From NCBI GenBank assembly GCA_934654605.1, contig CAKUGH010000045.1, positions 1 to 12,909 of the forward strand: a stretch of 12,909 nucleotides of DNA, in the 5' to 3' direction. Below the pieces are notes generated by a model that was given only the letters and a program-made list of their open reading frames with translations, made no database searches and was not told the origin of the DNA. The position numbers and the translations under genes were made by a program. Origin of the DNA: an uncultured Collinsella sp. (lineage in GTDB: Bacteria; Actinomycetota; Coriobacteriia; Coriobacteriales; Coriobacteriaceae). This document shows, in pieces, positions 1 to 6,525 of the stretch (the first letter of the stretch is position 1; the number at the start of each line of letters is the position of its first letter).

Positions 1-12
1 GTAAGACCTTAT

Positions 13-201
13 TTAGGAGCGCGCAACCTTGCCGGACTTGAGGCAGGTGGAGCAAACGTTCATCTTGCGACGGTGACCATCGACGACGACGTAGACGCGC
101 TGGATGTTGGGGCGGAACTTACGGTTGGTGACGCGGTGAGAGTGGCTGATGGAGCGACCGGCAACGGGGTGCTTACCGCAAACTTCGCAAACTTTGGACA
201 T
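13..201 (-). CDS. rpmB: 50S ribosomal protein L28
   Basis: Structural protein of the large ribosomal subunit, 62 residues, the usual length for the family. The sequence shows the typical L28 opening MSKVCEVCGKHP, then the GRSISHSHRVTNRKFRPN segment and a basic C-terminus. Two CxxC pairs (Cys5/Cys8 and Cys50/Cys53) make this the zinc-binding C+ form. An in-frame upstream ATG would give 78 residues. The start at 201 is preferred because a near-perfect Shine-Dalgarno (AAGGAGG, 209-215 on the minus strand) sits seven bases before it and the family begins at MSKVC. The gene is transcribed away from the pyr operon, and no gene partner is visible at the window edge. Identification is firm. Confidence 0.96.
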   Translation of the reverse strand: MSKVCEVCGKHPVAGRSISHSHRVTNRKFRPNIQRVYVVVDGHRRKMNVCSTCLKSGKVARS

Positions 202-255
202 AACTGACCCTCCTTGGGCGACAAACGAACATGTCGCGTTAACAAACAAGCCTGA

Positions 256-261
256 ACTATA
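256..261 (-). promoter_or_regulatory. Candidate extended -10 promoter of rpmB (proximal)
   Basis: Read on the minus strand, TGC-TATAGT forms an extended -10 element 55 bases before the rpmB start. No convincing -35 lies at 16-18 bases. The place where one would sit is occupied by an inverted repeat (262-283). It may be an alternative to, or act in addition to, the distal promoter. Confidence 0.35.
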
Positions 262-283
262 GCACAGAAGCAGCTCCCTGTGC
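262..283. repeat. Inverted repeat GCACAG-N10-CTGTGC upstream of rpmB
   Basis: Perfect 6-base arms, GCACAG (262-267) and CTGTGC (278-283), are separated by 10 bases. A further ACACAG at 291-296 could pair with the same CTGTGC arm, so two alternative hairpins are possible. The repeat lies just upstream of the proximal -10 of rpmB on the minus strand, where an operator could act. In the transcript from the distal promoter it would be a leader hairpin. Function unknown. Confidence 0.4.
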
Positions 284-299
284 GTAATCTACACAGAGA

Positions 300-492
300 T
301 ATTCCTCTTTTGGCGATAGTGCCCACGCCACGGCCCTGGACGTAGATCCGATTTGCGTGTAGCAGAGGGGATTATGCCAGCTCGAACCGAGGTTTTCAAG
401 CTCGTCCCACAAATATATATAGGTTTATGGAGTGATTGGGCCCGTTTACGGATTGCCCGCTATTTATGCTCGCAATTGAGCTCGAGGTTGGC
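300..492. other. Non-coding stretch between rpmB and the pyr leader
   Basis: This is the middle of a 452-base gene-free interval (202-653). Apart from the minus-strand promoter at 371-399, it holds an AT-rich patch (412-420) and no convincing ORF. A tRNA T-loop-like string on the minus strand near 381-390 was examined and does not extend to a cloverleaf. Confidence 0.5.
371..399 (-). promoter_or_regulatory. Candidate rpmB promoter (distal)
   Basis: On the minus strand, TTGAAA (394-399) and CATAAT (371-376) are separated by exactly 17 bases. This is a good match to a housekeeping sigma-factor promoter. Transcription would begin near 363-365, giving rpmB a leader of about 165 bases. It is the best-scoring promoter by eye in the rpmB-pyrR intergenic region. 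No transcript evidence is available. Confidence 0.5.
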
Positions 493-498
493 TACACT
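493..498 (+). promoter_or_regulatory. Candidate -10 box of the pyr operon
   Basis: TACACT fits the T-A-n-n-n-T pattern of a housekeeping -10 box and would start transcription near 504-507. That is just before the first hairpin of the pyr leader and about 150 bases before pyrR. No clear -35 box sits 16-18 bases upstream, so the call rests mainly on position. Confidence 0.3.
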
Positions 499-516
499 AT
501 CCCTTGACCATTAAAG

Positions 517-614
517 GGGTACGAGATACCCACATGGAATTACATAGCTGCCAATCGAGCAGCCCTTCCTGTGGGTGTCTGGTCCGCTTTGAGCGGTCGG
601 GCATCTATTTTTTT
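517..614 (+). promoter_or_regulatory. pyr operon attenuator leader (probable PyrR-responsive)
   Basis: Three RNA hairpins overlap so that only some can form together. The first, 517-531, is GGGTA/TACCC with loop CGAGA. The second, 524-539 paired with 566-580, is a 15-pair stem with one bulge and one G-U pair, enclosing a small stem GCTGC/GCAGC (547-551/559-563). The third, 574-605, is a terminator followed by TATTTTTTT. The second shares its left arm with the first and its right arm with the third, which is the anti-antiterminator/antiterminator/terminator logic of PyrR-controlled pyr operons. Loop CGAGA fits the NGNGA core of the known PyrR-binding loop, but the stem differs from the Bacillus one. 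Since pyrR follows directly, the inferred action is that PyrR with UMP stabilises the first hairpin and lets the terminator form when pyrimidines are plentiful. Confidence 0.75.
574..614 (+). terminator. Intrinsic terminator in the pyr leader (attenuator)
   Basis: GGTGTCTG (574-581) pairs with CGGGCATC (598-605) through eight pairs, three of them G-U. After a small internal loop, CCGCT (584-588) pairs with AGCGG (592-596) around a 3-base loop. A run TATTTTTTT (606-614) follows. It lies 40 bases before pyrR, so it must be conditional if the operon is to be expressed. Confidence 0.8.
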
Positions 615-632
615 GACTGTGTCAGCAGTCAA
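613..632 (+). repeat. Hairpin between the attenuator and the pyrR ribosome-binding site
   Basis: TTGACTG (613-619) and CAGTCAA (626-632) form a perfect 7-base inverted repeat with a 6-base loop. It begins inside the terminator T-run and ends 11 bases before the pyrR Shine-Dalgarno (AAGGAG, 644-649). It could shape translation or stability of read-through mRNA, or be a DNA operator. It could also be incidental. Confidence 0.4.
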
Positions 633-641
633 GACATGTGA

Positions 642-1238
<597 letters not shown>

Positions 1239-1242
1239 TACC

Positions 1243-2187
1243 GTGGCGTTCAACCATAAGCACCTGATCGACATTACCGAGTACTCCGAAGAGGACATCA
1301 AGCTCATCCTCGAGACCGCCAAGGCGTTCTCCGAGGTCAACGAGCGTGCCATCAAGAAGGTTCCCACGCTCAAGGGCAAGACCATCGTCAACATGTTCAA
1401 CGAGCCCTCGACGCGCACCCGCAGCTCCTTCGAGCTCGCCGAGAAGCGTCTTTCGGCCGACAGCCTCAACTTCGGCGGTTCCTCGACCTCCACGGTCAAG
1501 GGCGAAAGCCTCGTCGACACCGTCGAGACCCTCAACGCCTACAAGATCGACTGCATCGTCGTGCGCGACAAGCATGCCGGCGCCCCCTACATCGTCACGC
1601 AGAACTCGCCCGCGAGCGTCATCTGCGCCGGCGACGGTAAGCACAACCATCCCACGCAGGCCCTGCTCGACCTGTACACCATCTGGGAGCACAAGGGTGA
1701 CTTCCACGGACTGAAGGTCGCTGTCGTCGGCGATATCGCCCACTCCCGCGTCTGCGGTTCTCTGATCCCCGCCCTTAAGATCATGGGCTGCGAGACCTAC
1801 GCCGTCGCCCCCGGCACGCTGCTGCCGCCGGCGCCCGAGGTCCTGGGCTGCGACCACGTGACGAGCGACCTCGATTCCGTCCTTCCCGAGCTGGACGTCG
1901 TCTATATGCTGCGCGTGCAGCAGGAGCGCCTCGAGGGTGCTCCGTTCCCGACCATTCGCGAGTACCACAAGCTCTTCGGCCTGACCAAGGACCGCGAGAA
2001 GCTCATGAAGCCCGACGCGATCATCTGCCACCCGGGTCCCATCAACCGCGGCGTCGAGTTCGACTCCTATATGGCCGACCACCCGCAACGCTCCGTCATC
2101 CTGGAGCAGGTCTACGCCGGTATTTGCGTGCGTATGGCTATCCTGTATCTGCTGCTTGGAGGTGCCGATAATGGCCTTGCTTCTTAA
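1243..2187 (+). CDS. pyrB: Aspartate carbamoyltransferase catalytic subunit
   Basis: Joins carbamoyl phosphate and L-aspartate to give N-carbamoyl-L-aspartate, the committed step of pyrimidine synthesis. The 314-residue protein carries the carbamoyl-phosphate motif STRTR (56-60), HPTQ (136-139), the GDIAHSRV segment (163-170) and HPGPINRGVE (263-272). These mark aspartate rather than ornithine transcarbamylase. Length is normal for a catalytic chain. No regulatory subunit gene (pyrI) is present, as expected where PyrR controls the operon. GTG at 1243 is chosen over GTG at 1231 because the latter lies inside the Shine-Dalgarno. The end overlaps pyrC by 17 bases. Confidence 0.96.
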   Translation: MAFNHKHLIDITEYSEEDIKLILETAKAFSEVNERAIKKVPTLKGKTIVNMFNEPSTRTRSSFELAEKRLSADSLNFGGSSTSTVKGESLVDTVETLNAYKIDCIVVRDKHAGAPYIVTQNSPASVICAGDGKHNHPTQALLDLYTIWEHKGDFHGLKVAVVGDIAHSRVCGSLIPALKIMGCETYAVAPGTLLPPAPEVLGCDHVTSDLDSVLPELDVVYMLRVQQERLEGAPFPTIREYHKLFGLTKDREKLMKPDAIICHPGPINRGVEFDSYMADHPQRSVILEQVYAGICVRMAILYLLLGGADNGLAS

Positions 2188-3460
2188 GAATGCCCACGTC
2201 GTCGACCCGTCTGTCGAGCTTGACGGTGTCGTTGACGTCCTGATCGACGGCGACAAAATCGTCGAGGTCGGCGAGAGCCTCGCCGTCGAGGGAGCCGAGG
2301 TCCGCGACCTTTCCGGCAAGTACCTCGTCCCCGGCCTGGTGGACATGCACGTCCATCTGCGTGAGCCCGGCTACGAGGTCAAAGAGGACATCGAGAGCGG
2401 TACCCGCGCTGCTGCCAAGGGCGGCTTCACCGGTGTGTGCTCCATGCCCAACACCGTCCCCGTCACCGATAACGGCGCCGTCGTGGAGTTCGTCAAGTCC
2501 CGCGCTGCCGAGGTCGGTCACTGCCGCGTCTATCCGTCGGGCGCCATGACCCGCGGTCTTAAGGGCGAGGCCATGTCCGAGATGGGCGATATGGTCGCCC
2601 ATGGCGCCGTCGCCTTCACCGACGACGGTCGCGGCGTGCAGGGTGCAGGCATGCTCCGTCGTTGCATGGACTACGGCAAGATGTTCGGCAAGGTCTTTAT
2701 GAGCCATTGCCAGGACGAGGACCTGGTCGGTCACGGCCAGATCAACGAGGGCAAGGTCTCTACCCGTCTGGCCCTCGAGGGCTGGCCGGCGGCAGGCGAG
2801 GAGCTGCAGATCGCTCGCGATATCGAGATCGCCAAGCTGACCGGTGCCAAGCTGCACATCCAGCACATCTCCACCGCCCATGGCCTGGAGCTCGTGCGTG
2901 CCGGTAAGGCAGCTGGCGTGCAGGTCACCTGCGAGGCCACCCCGCACCACATGTTCCTGACCGAGAACGACCTGGACGAGACCTACAACACCTCGCTCAA
3001 GGTCAACCCGCCGCTGCGTACCGACGAGGACGCCGAGGCTATCCGCCAGGGCGTCATCGACGGCACCGTCGACGCTATCGTCACCGACCACGCTCCCCAC
3101 ACCCCGTGGGAGAAGGCCCGCGAGTTCGAGCTTGCGCCCTTCGGCATGATCGGCCTCGAGACCTCGCTGGCGCTCGTGCTCACCGAGCTGGTCAACACCG
3201 GTAAGATGGGTATGGGCCGCATGGTCGAGCTCATGGCCATCAAGCCGCGTGAGATCTTGGGTCTGGACCAGGTTCAGGTCAAGGCGGGCTCCGTTGCCGA
3301 CCTGACCGTCTTCGATCCCACCGTCACCTGGACGGTCGGCGAGGACGGCTACGAGTCGCGCGCCGAGAACTCCGGTTTTGCCGGCCGCACGCTCACCGGC
3401 CGTGCCACCGATGTGTTTGTCGGCGGCAAGCAGACGCTTGCCGACGGCTGCATCTGCTAG
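2171..3460 (+). CDS. pyrC: Dihydroorotase, class I
   Basis: Zinc amidohydrolase that cyclises N-carbamoyl-aspartate to dihydroorotate. The 429-residue protein has DMHVHLREPG with metal ligands His60 and His62, SMPNT (91-95), and the expected Asp151 in FTDDGRG. His179 (MSHCQDED), His232 (IQHIST) and the catalytic Asp306 in VTDHAPH are also present. The spacing matches long class I enzymes such as that of Bacillus. ATG at 2171 is used because GGAGG (2158-2162) lies eight bases upstream, inside the end of pyrB; an in-frame TTG at 2156 overlaps that site. Unlike the other junctions, it is followed by a 92-base gap before pyrK. Confidence 0.96.
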   Translation: MALLLKNAHVVDPSVELDGVVDVLIDGDKIVEVGESLAVEGAEVRDLSGKYLVPGLVDMHVHLREPGYEVKEDIESGTRAAAKGGFTGVCSMPNTVPVTDNGAVVEFVKSRAAEVGHCRVYPSGAMTRGLKGEAMSEMGDMVAHGAVAFTDDGRGVQGAGMLRRCMDYGKMFGKVFMSHCQDEDLVGHGQINEGKVSTRLALEGWPAAGEELQIARDIEIAKLTGAKLHIQHISTAHGLELVRAGKAAGVQVTCEATPHHMFLTENDLDETYNTSLKVNPPLRTDEDAEAIRQGVIDGTVDAIVTDHAPHTPWEKAREFELAPFGMIGLETSLALVLTELVNTGKMGMGRMVELMAIKPREILGLDQVQVKAGSVADLTVFDPTVTWTVGEDGYESRAENSGFAGRTLTGRATDVFVGGKQTLADGCIC

Positions 3461-3480
3461 CATAGCCTTATCGCTTTTGT

Positions 3481-3510
3481 GCGCGGCGCCCTTGCGGTGC
3501 CGCGCTTTCT
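3481..3510 (+). promoter_or_regulatory. Strong hairpin in the pyrC-pyrK gap, possibly a weak terminator
   Basis: GCGCGGCGCC (3481-3490) and GGTGCCGCGC (3496-3505) pair over ten positions with one G-U and a 5-base loop. Only TTTCT follows, a poor U-run, so full termination is doubtful. It may attenuate, cause pausing, or protect or process the mRNA between pyrC and pyrK. A second hairpin, CCATGC/GCATGG (3522-3527/3532-3537), lies just before the pyrK ribosome-binding site. Confidence 0.45.
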
Positions 3511-3552
3511 GTTCGCCTGAACCATGCAATCGCATGGGGGATTGGAGCGTCT

Positions 3553-4344
3553 ATGCCCACACCTTCCACTGCACGCATGCACGACTTCGAGGTCGTCTCG
3601 AACAAGGAGATCGCCGACGGCATCTTCTCGCTCGTAATCTCGGCCCCCAAGCTTGCAAGTGCGCTCAAGCCCGGTCAGTTCGTGAATATCGCCGTGCCCG
3701 GCGATGCGTCCTCGCTGCTTCGCGTGCCCCTGAGCTTCTATCGCGCCGACGCCGAGGCCGGCACCGTCGAGCTGTGGTACGCCGTCGTGGGCGACGATAC
3801 CCGTCGTCTGTCGCAGATGGCCCCTGGCTCCACCTCCAACTTGCTGGGCCCCGGCGGCCGCGGCTGGCTTGTGCCCGAGGGCACCAGGAAGGCCCTGCTC
3901 GTGGCGGGCGGCATTGGTGTTCCGCCCGTGCTCTGCCTGGCTGACATGCTTGCCGAGCAGGGTGTGGATGTTGACGTGTGCCTGGGCTTTGGCACCGCGT
4001 CCAAGGCCGTGGGCATCGATGAGTTCCGCGCGCTGGGTGCCACGGTCAACGTGTGCACCGACGACGGCTCGTTGGGCACACATGGCTTCTGCACCGATCC
4101 TGCCGCCGAGCTGCTTGGCGAGGGCGGCTACGACTACGTCGCCAGCTGCGGCCCCGCCGTCATGATGAAGAAGGTCGCCGCCGCTGCCGCGAAGGCCGGC
4201 GCGTACTGCGAGGTGTCGCTCGAGCGCATGATGAGCTGTGGCTTTGGCGCCTGCAACACCTGCAATGTCGAGACGGTCGACGGTATGAAGGGCGCCTGCA
4301 TGTGCGGCCCCGTGTTCGATGCTTCCAAGGTGGTGGTCTTCTAG
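3553..4344 (+). CDS. pyrK: Dihydroorotate dehydrogenase B, electron-transfer subunit
   Basis: Iron-sulfur flavoprotein that passes electrons from the PyrD FMN to NAD+ in the class 1B dihydroorotate dehydrogenase. The 263-residue protein has an FAD-binding segment LLRVPLSFYR (55-64), the nucleotide-binding loop GGIGVPP (119-125), and a C-terminal 2Fe-2S site. Its cysteines are Cys229, Cys234 and Cys237, then Cys249 in ACMCGP. Cys251 is an extra cysteine where relatives often have another residue. The start ATG has TTGGAG (3542-3547) five bases upstream. The stop TAG shares its G with the likely GTG start of pyrD, which fits coupled production of partner subunits. Confidence 0.94.
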   Translation: MPTPSTARMHDFEVVSNKEIADGIFSLVISAPKLASALKPGQFVNIAVPGDASSLLRVPLSFYRADAEAGTVELWYAVVGDDTRRLSQMAPGSTSNLLGPGGRGWLVPEGTRKALLVAGGIGVPPVLCLADMLAEQGVDVDVCLGFGTASKAVGIDEFRALGATVNVCTDDGSLGTHGFCTDPAAELLGEGGYDYVASCGPAVMMKKVAAAAAKAGAYCEVSLERMMSCGFGACNTCNVETVDGMKGACMCGPVFDASKVVVF

Positions 4345-5267
4345 TGGGTACCGTGAACATGGCCGTCGATTTCGGCGGCGTCATGATGCAGAACCCCATC
4401 AACACCGCAGCCGGTACCTTTGGCTACGGTTGGCAGTTCCAGAACTTCTTCGATGTCTCCCAGTTGGGCGCCATCACCACCAAGGGCTGCGCTGCCGAGC
4501 CCTGGCCCGGCAATCCCGCACCCCGCATGGCCGAGATCCCCGGCGGCATGATCAATTCCGTGGGCCTGCAGAACCCCGGTGTGGCCGCTTTCGCCCGCGA
4601 GTCCGGTCCGTGGCTCGAGCAGCTCTCCAAGGACGGCTGCCAGGTCATCTGCCAGGTTGCCGGTCATTCCGTTGACGAGTTTGTCCGTGCGCTTGAGATG
4701 TATGTTGAGCTGTGCCCCTGGGCTGCCGGCTATGAGATCAACGTGAGCTGCCCCAACATTGCCGCTGGCGGTGCCGCCATGGGCTCCACGCCCGAGGGCG
4801 CTTCTGGCGTCATGGCCGCCTGCCGCAAGGTGACCGACAAGCCGCTGTTCGTAAAGATGGCTCCGGTCAACGTTGCCGAGATTGCCAAGGCTCTCGAGGC
4901 CGCCGGTGCCGATGGCCTTTCGGTCATCAACTCCATCCAGGGTATGGCCATCGACGTCCACACCCGCAAGTCCCGCGTGGCCAAGCCCAAGGGCGGCCTT
5001 TCGGGCCCGCTGTGCCACCACATCGCCGTGCGCATGGTCTGGGAGGTTGCCCAGGCCGTCGATATCCCCATCAACGGCGTCGGCGGCGTCATGACCGGTG
5101 AAGACGCGGCCGAGTTTATCCTGGCTGGCGCTACCTGCGTGTCGGTCGGTATGGCCAACTTCGTCGATCCGTGCGCCTCGATCAAGATCGCGCACGAGCT
5201 CGAGGCCTGGGCCGAGTCCCAGGGCGTTAAGGACATCAACGAGCTGGTAGGTGCTTTCGAATGCTAG
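4344..5267 (+). CDS. pyrD: Dihydroorotate dehydrogenase B, catalytic subunit
   Basis: FMN enzyme that oxidises dihydroorotate to orotate, working with PyrK and NAD+ (class 1B). From GTG 4344 it is 307 residues. NPINTAAGTFGYG (18-30) and TTKGC (46-50) lie near the N-terminus. The active-site segment INVSCPN has cysteine (Cys136) as base, as in class 1 enzymes; class 2 uses serine. FVKMAPV (169-175) and INGVGGVMTGEDAAEFI (243-259) form the FMN phosphate site. The start is uncertain: GTG 4344 overlaps the pyrK stop and has AAGG (4327-4330) upstream, while GTG 4353 and ATG 4359 are also in frame without good ribosome sites. The end overlaps pyrF by seven bases. Confidence 0.94.
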   Translation: MGTVNMAVDFGGVMMQNPINTAAGTFGYGWQFQNFFDVSQLGAITTKGCAAEPWPGNPAPRMAEIPGGMINSVGLQNPGVAAFARESGPWLEQLSKDGCQVICQVAGHSVDEFVRALEMYVELCPWAAGYEINVSCPNIAAGGAAMGSTPEGASGVMAACRKVTDKPLFVKMAPVNVAEIAKALEAAGADGLSVINSIQGMAIDVHTRKSRVAKPKGGLSGPLCHHIAVRMVWEVAQAVDIPINGVGGVMTGEDAAEFILAGATCVSVGMANFVDPCASIKIAHELEAWAESQGVKDINELVGAFEC

Positions 5268-5977
5268 AGACCGATGCCCGCGACCGCGTTATCGTCGCCC
5301 TCGACTGCGACCGTGAGCGTGCGCTCGAGCTCGCCCATGAGCTTTCGGGCCATGCCGCCTGGCTCAAGGTGGGTATGACGCTCTATTACGCCGAGGGTCC
5401 CGAGATCGTCAAGACCTTTAAGGACCTGGGCTTCAAGGTCTTCCTCGACCTTAAGTTCCATGACATTCCGCATCAGGTGCGCGGTGCCGCTCGCTCGGCC
5501 TCGCTTGCCGGTGCCGACTTGCTTTCGGTTCACGGCTTGGGTTCGGGTGCTATGCTCGCCGCCTGCCGCGAGGGTGCTGAGGAGGCACGCGAGGATCGAG
5601 CCAAGCTCGTCGCCATTACTGTGCTTACGAGCATGAATCAGGATGCGTTGAGCGAGATCGGCGTCGAGTCGCCCGTTGCCGAGGAGGCCGCCCGTCTGGC
5701 AAAACTCGCTCAGGCCAACGGTATTGACGGCATCGTGTGCTCGCCGATGGAGGCTCATGACATGCGCGAGCTGCTGGGCCCCGATGCGCTGATTGTGACC
5801 CCGGGCGTGCGTCCGGTTGGTGCTGCGCTGGGCGATCAGTCCCGCGTGGCCACGCCTTCCCAGGCTATCGAGCGCGGCGCGAGCCATATCGTGGTGGGCC
5901 GCCCCATTACCGGCGCCGACGATCCGGTTGCCGCGTTTGACGCCATCGTTGCCGAGCTGGTCGAAAACGTCGCGTAA
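5261..5977 (+). CDS. pyrF: Orotidine 5'-phosphate decarboxylase
   Basis: Decarboxylates OMP to UMP, the last step of de novo UMP synthesis. The 238-residue TIM barrel has the catalytic D-x-K-x-x-D array in FLDLKFHDIP (Asp63, Lys65, Asp68). The N-terminal strand is VIVALD (10-15), and the phosphate-binding parts near the C-terminus are VTPGVRP and VVGRPIT. This is the short bacterial form, not a PyrE fusion. The ATG lies within the end of pyrD (ATGCTAG), with TAGGTG (5248-5253) seven bases upstream. It is the last gene of the operon; pyrE does not follow. A strong terminator begins 45 bases after the stop. Confidence 0.96.
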   Translation: MLETDARDRVIVALDCDRERALELAHELSGHAAWLKVGMTLYYAEGPEIVKTFKDLGFKVFLDLKFHDIPHQVRGAARSASLAGADLLSVHGLGSGAMLAACREGAEEAREDRAKLVAITVLTSMNQDALSEIGVESPVAEEAARLAKLAQANGIDGIVCSPMEAHDMRELLGPDALIVTPGVRPVGAALGDQSRVATPSQAIERGASHIVVGRPITGADDPVAAFDAIVAELVENVA

Positions 5978-6022
5978 AAGATTCCCTCAAGTCACCACTT
6001 TTGGGTCTCATTAGCACAAATT

Positions 6023-6088
6023 AGCCCCTGTGCCTGCGTAAACTTTCACATCCTTTGTGTGGAATCGCAGGTCAGGGGCTCATCTTTT
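6023..6088 (+). terminator. Terminator of the pyr operon
   Basis: AGCCCCTG (6023-6030) pairs perfectly with CAGGGGCT (6073-6080). After a small internal loop, CCTGCG (6033-6038) pairs with CGCAGG (6066-6071). Within the large loop CACA (6047-6050) can pair with TGTG (6056-6059). The 3' side is followed by TCTTTT (6083-6088). The stem is long and stable, with a moderate U-run. Confidence 0.8.
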
Positions 6089-6099
6089 AGCGCGATATA

Positions 6100-6128
6100 T
6101 TGCACTTTTTGCGGGTATCGTCTAACCT
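6100..6128 (+). promoter_or_regulatory. Candidate promoter upstream of mihF (distal)
   Basis: TTGCAC (6100-6105) and TAACCT (6123-6128) are spaced by 17 bases, just after the pyr terminator. The -35 is good and the -10 is weak. Confidence 0.35.
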
Positions 6129-6140
6129 ATGGAGCCGCGA

Positions 6141-6172
6141 TTGAGCATTTTGTACGTTTTACGTGCTAAAAT
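6141..6172 (+). promoter_or_regulatory. Candidate promoter upstream of mihF (proximal, extended -10)
   Basis: TGC-TAAAAT (6164-6172) is an extended -10 with five of six bases matching TATAAT. TTGAGC (6141-6146) lies 20 bases upstream, which is long, so the extended -10 would have to do most of the work. The start would be near 6179, about 38 bases before mihF. Confidence 0.45.
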
Positions 6173-6216
6173 GCCAAATATTGAATCAGATATAACCCAA
6201 CTACTTGGAGGTACGA

Positions 6217-6525
6217 ATGGCACTCCCTCAGCTTACCGATGAGCAGCGCAAGCAGGCTCTTGAGAAGGCTGCCGCCGCACGTCACGCTCGCGCAGAGCTC
6301 CGTGAGCAGATCAAGAAGGGCGAGAAGTCCCTCGAGTCCGTGCTCAACTCCGATGACCCCATTGCTTCCCGCATGAAGGTTTCCACCCTCATCGAGTCTC
6401 TCCCCGGTTATGGCAAGGCCAAGGCCGCCAAGATCATGGAGGAGCTCGGCATCTCCGCTACCCGTCGCGTCCAGGGCCTTGGCGTCCGTCAGCGCGAGCA
6501 GCTCCTCGAGCAGCTGACCAAATAA
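6217..6525 (+). CDS. mihF: Actinobacterial integration host factor (MihF-type nucleoid protein)
   Basis: Small basic DNA-binding protein of the actinobacterial IHF family, unrelated in sequence to the alpha/beta IHF of E. coli. Relatives help organise the nucleoid, and the mycobacterial one supports L5 phage integration. The 102-residue protein starts MALPQLTDEQR, has a long charged helix (about 8-45), then the conserved helix-turn-helix-like core SLPGYGKAKAAKIMEELGI (61-79). It ends with a VQGLGVRQREQLL tail. ATG at 6217 is chosen because GGAGG (6207-6211) is five bases upstream; the in-frame TTG at 6205 overlaps that site. Its place directly before gmk is typical of Actinomycetota and is the best lineage marker in the window. 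Confidence 0.92.
   Translation: MALPQLTDEQRKQALEKAAAARHARAELREQIKKGEKSLESVLNSDDPIASRMKVSTLIESLPGYGKAKAAKIMEELGISATRRVQGLGVRQREQLLEQLTK

Noticed and set aside
60..326. 88-codon minus-strand frame overlapping rpmB
   Set aside because: A different frame across a certain ribosomal protein gene, with no family match.
377..395. tRNA-like T-loop string (GGTTCGAGC) on the minus strand
   Set aside because: The flanks do not form a T-stem and no acceptor or anticodon arm can be drawn. The bases are better explained as the spacer of the rpmB promoter.
3378..3944. 188-codon frame spanning the end of pyrC, the gap and the start of pyrK
   Set aside because: Overlaps two certain genes in another frame, arginine/alanine-rich shadow composition, no ribosome site.
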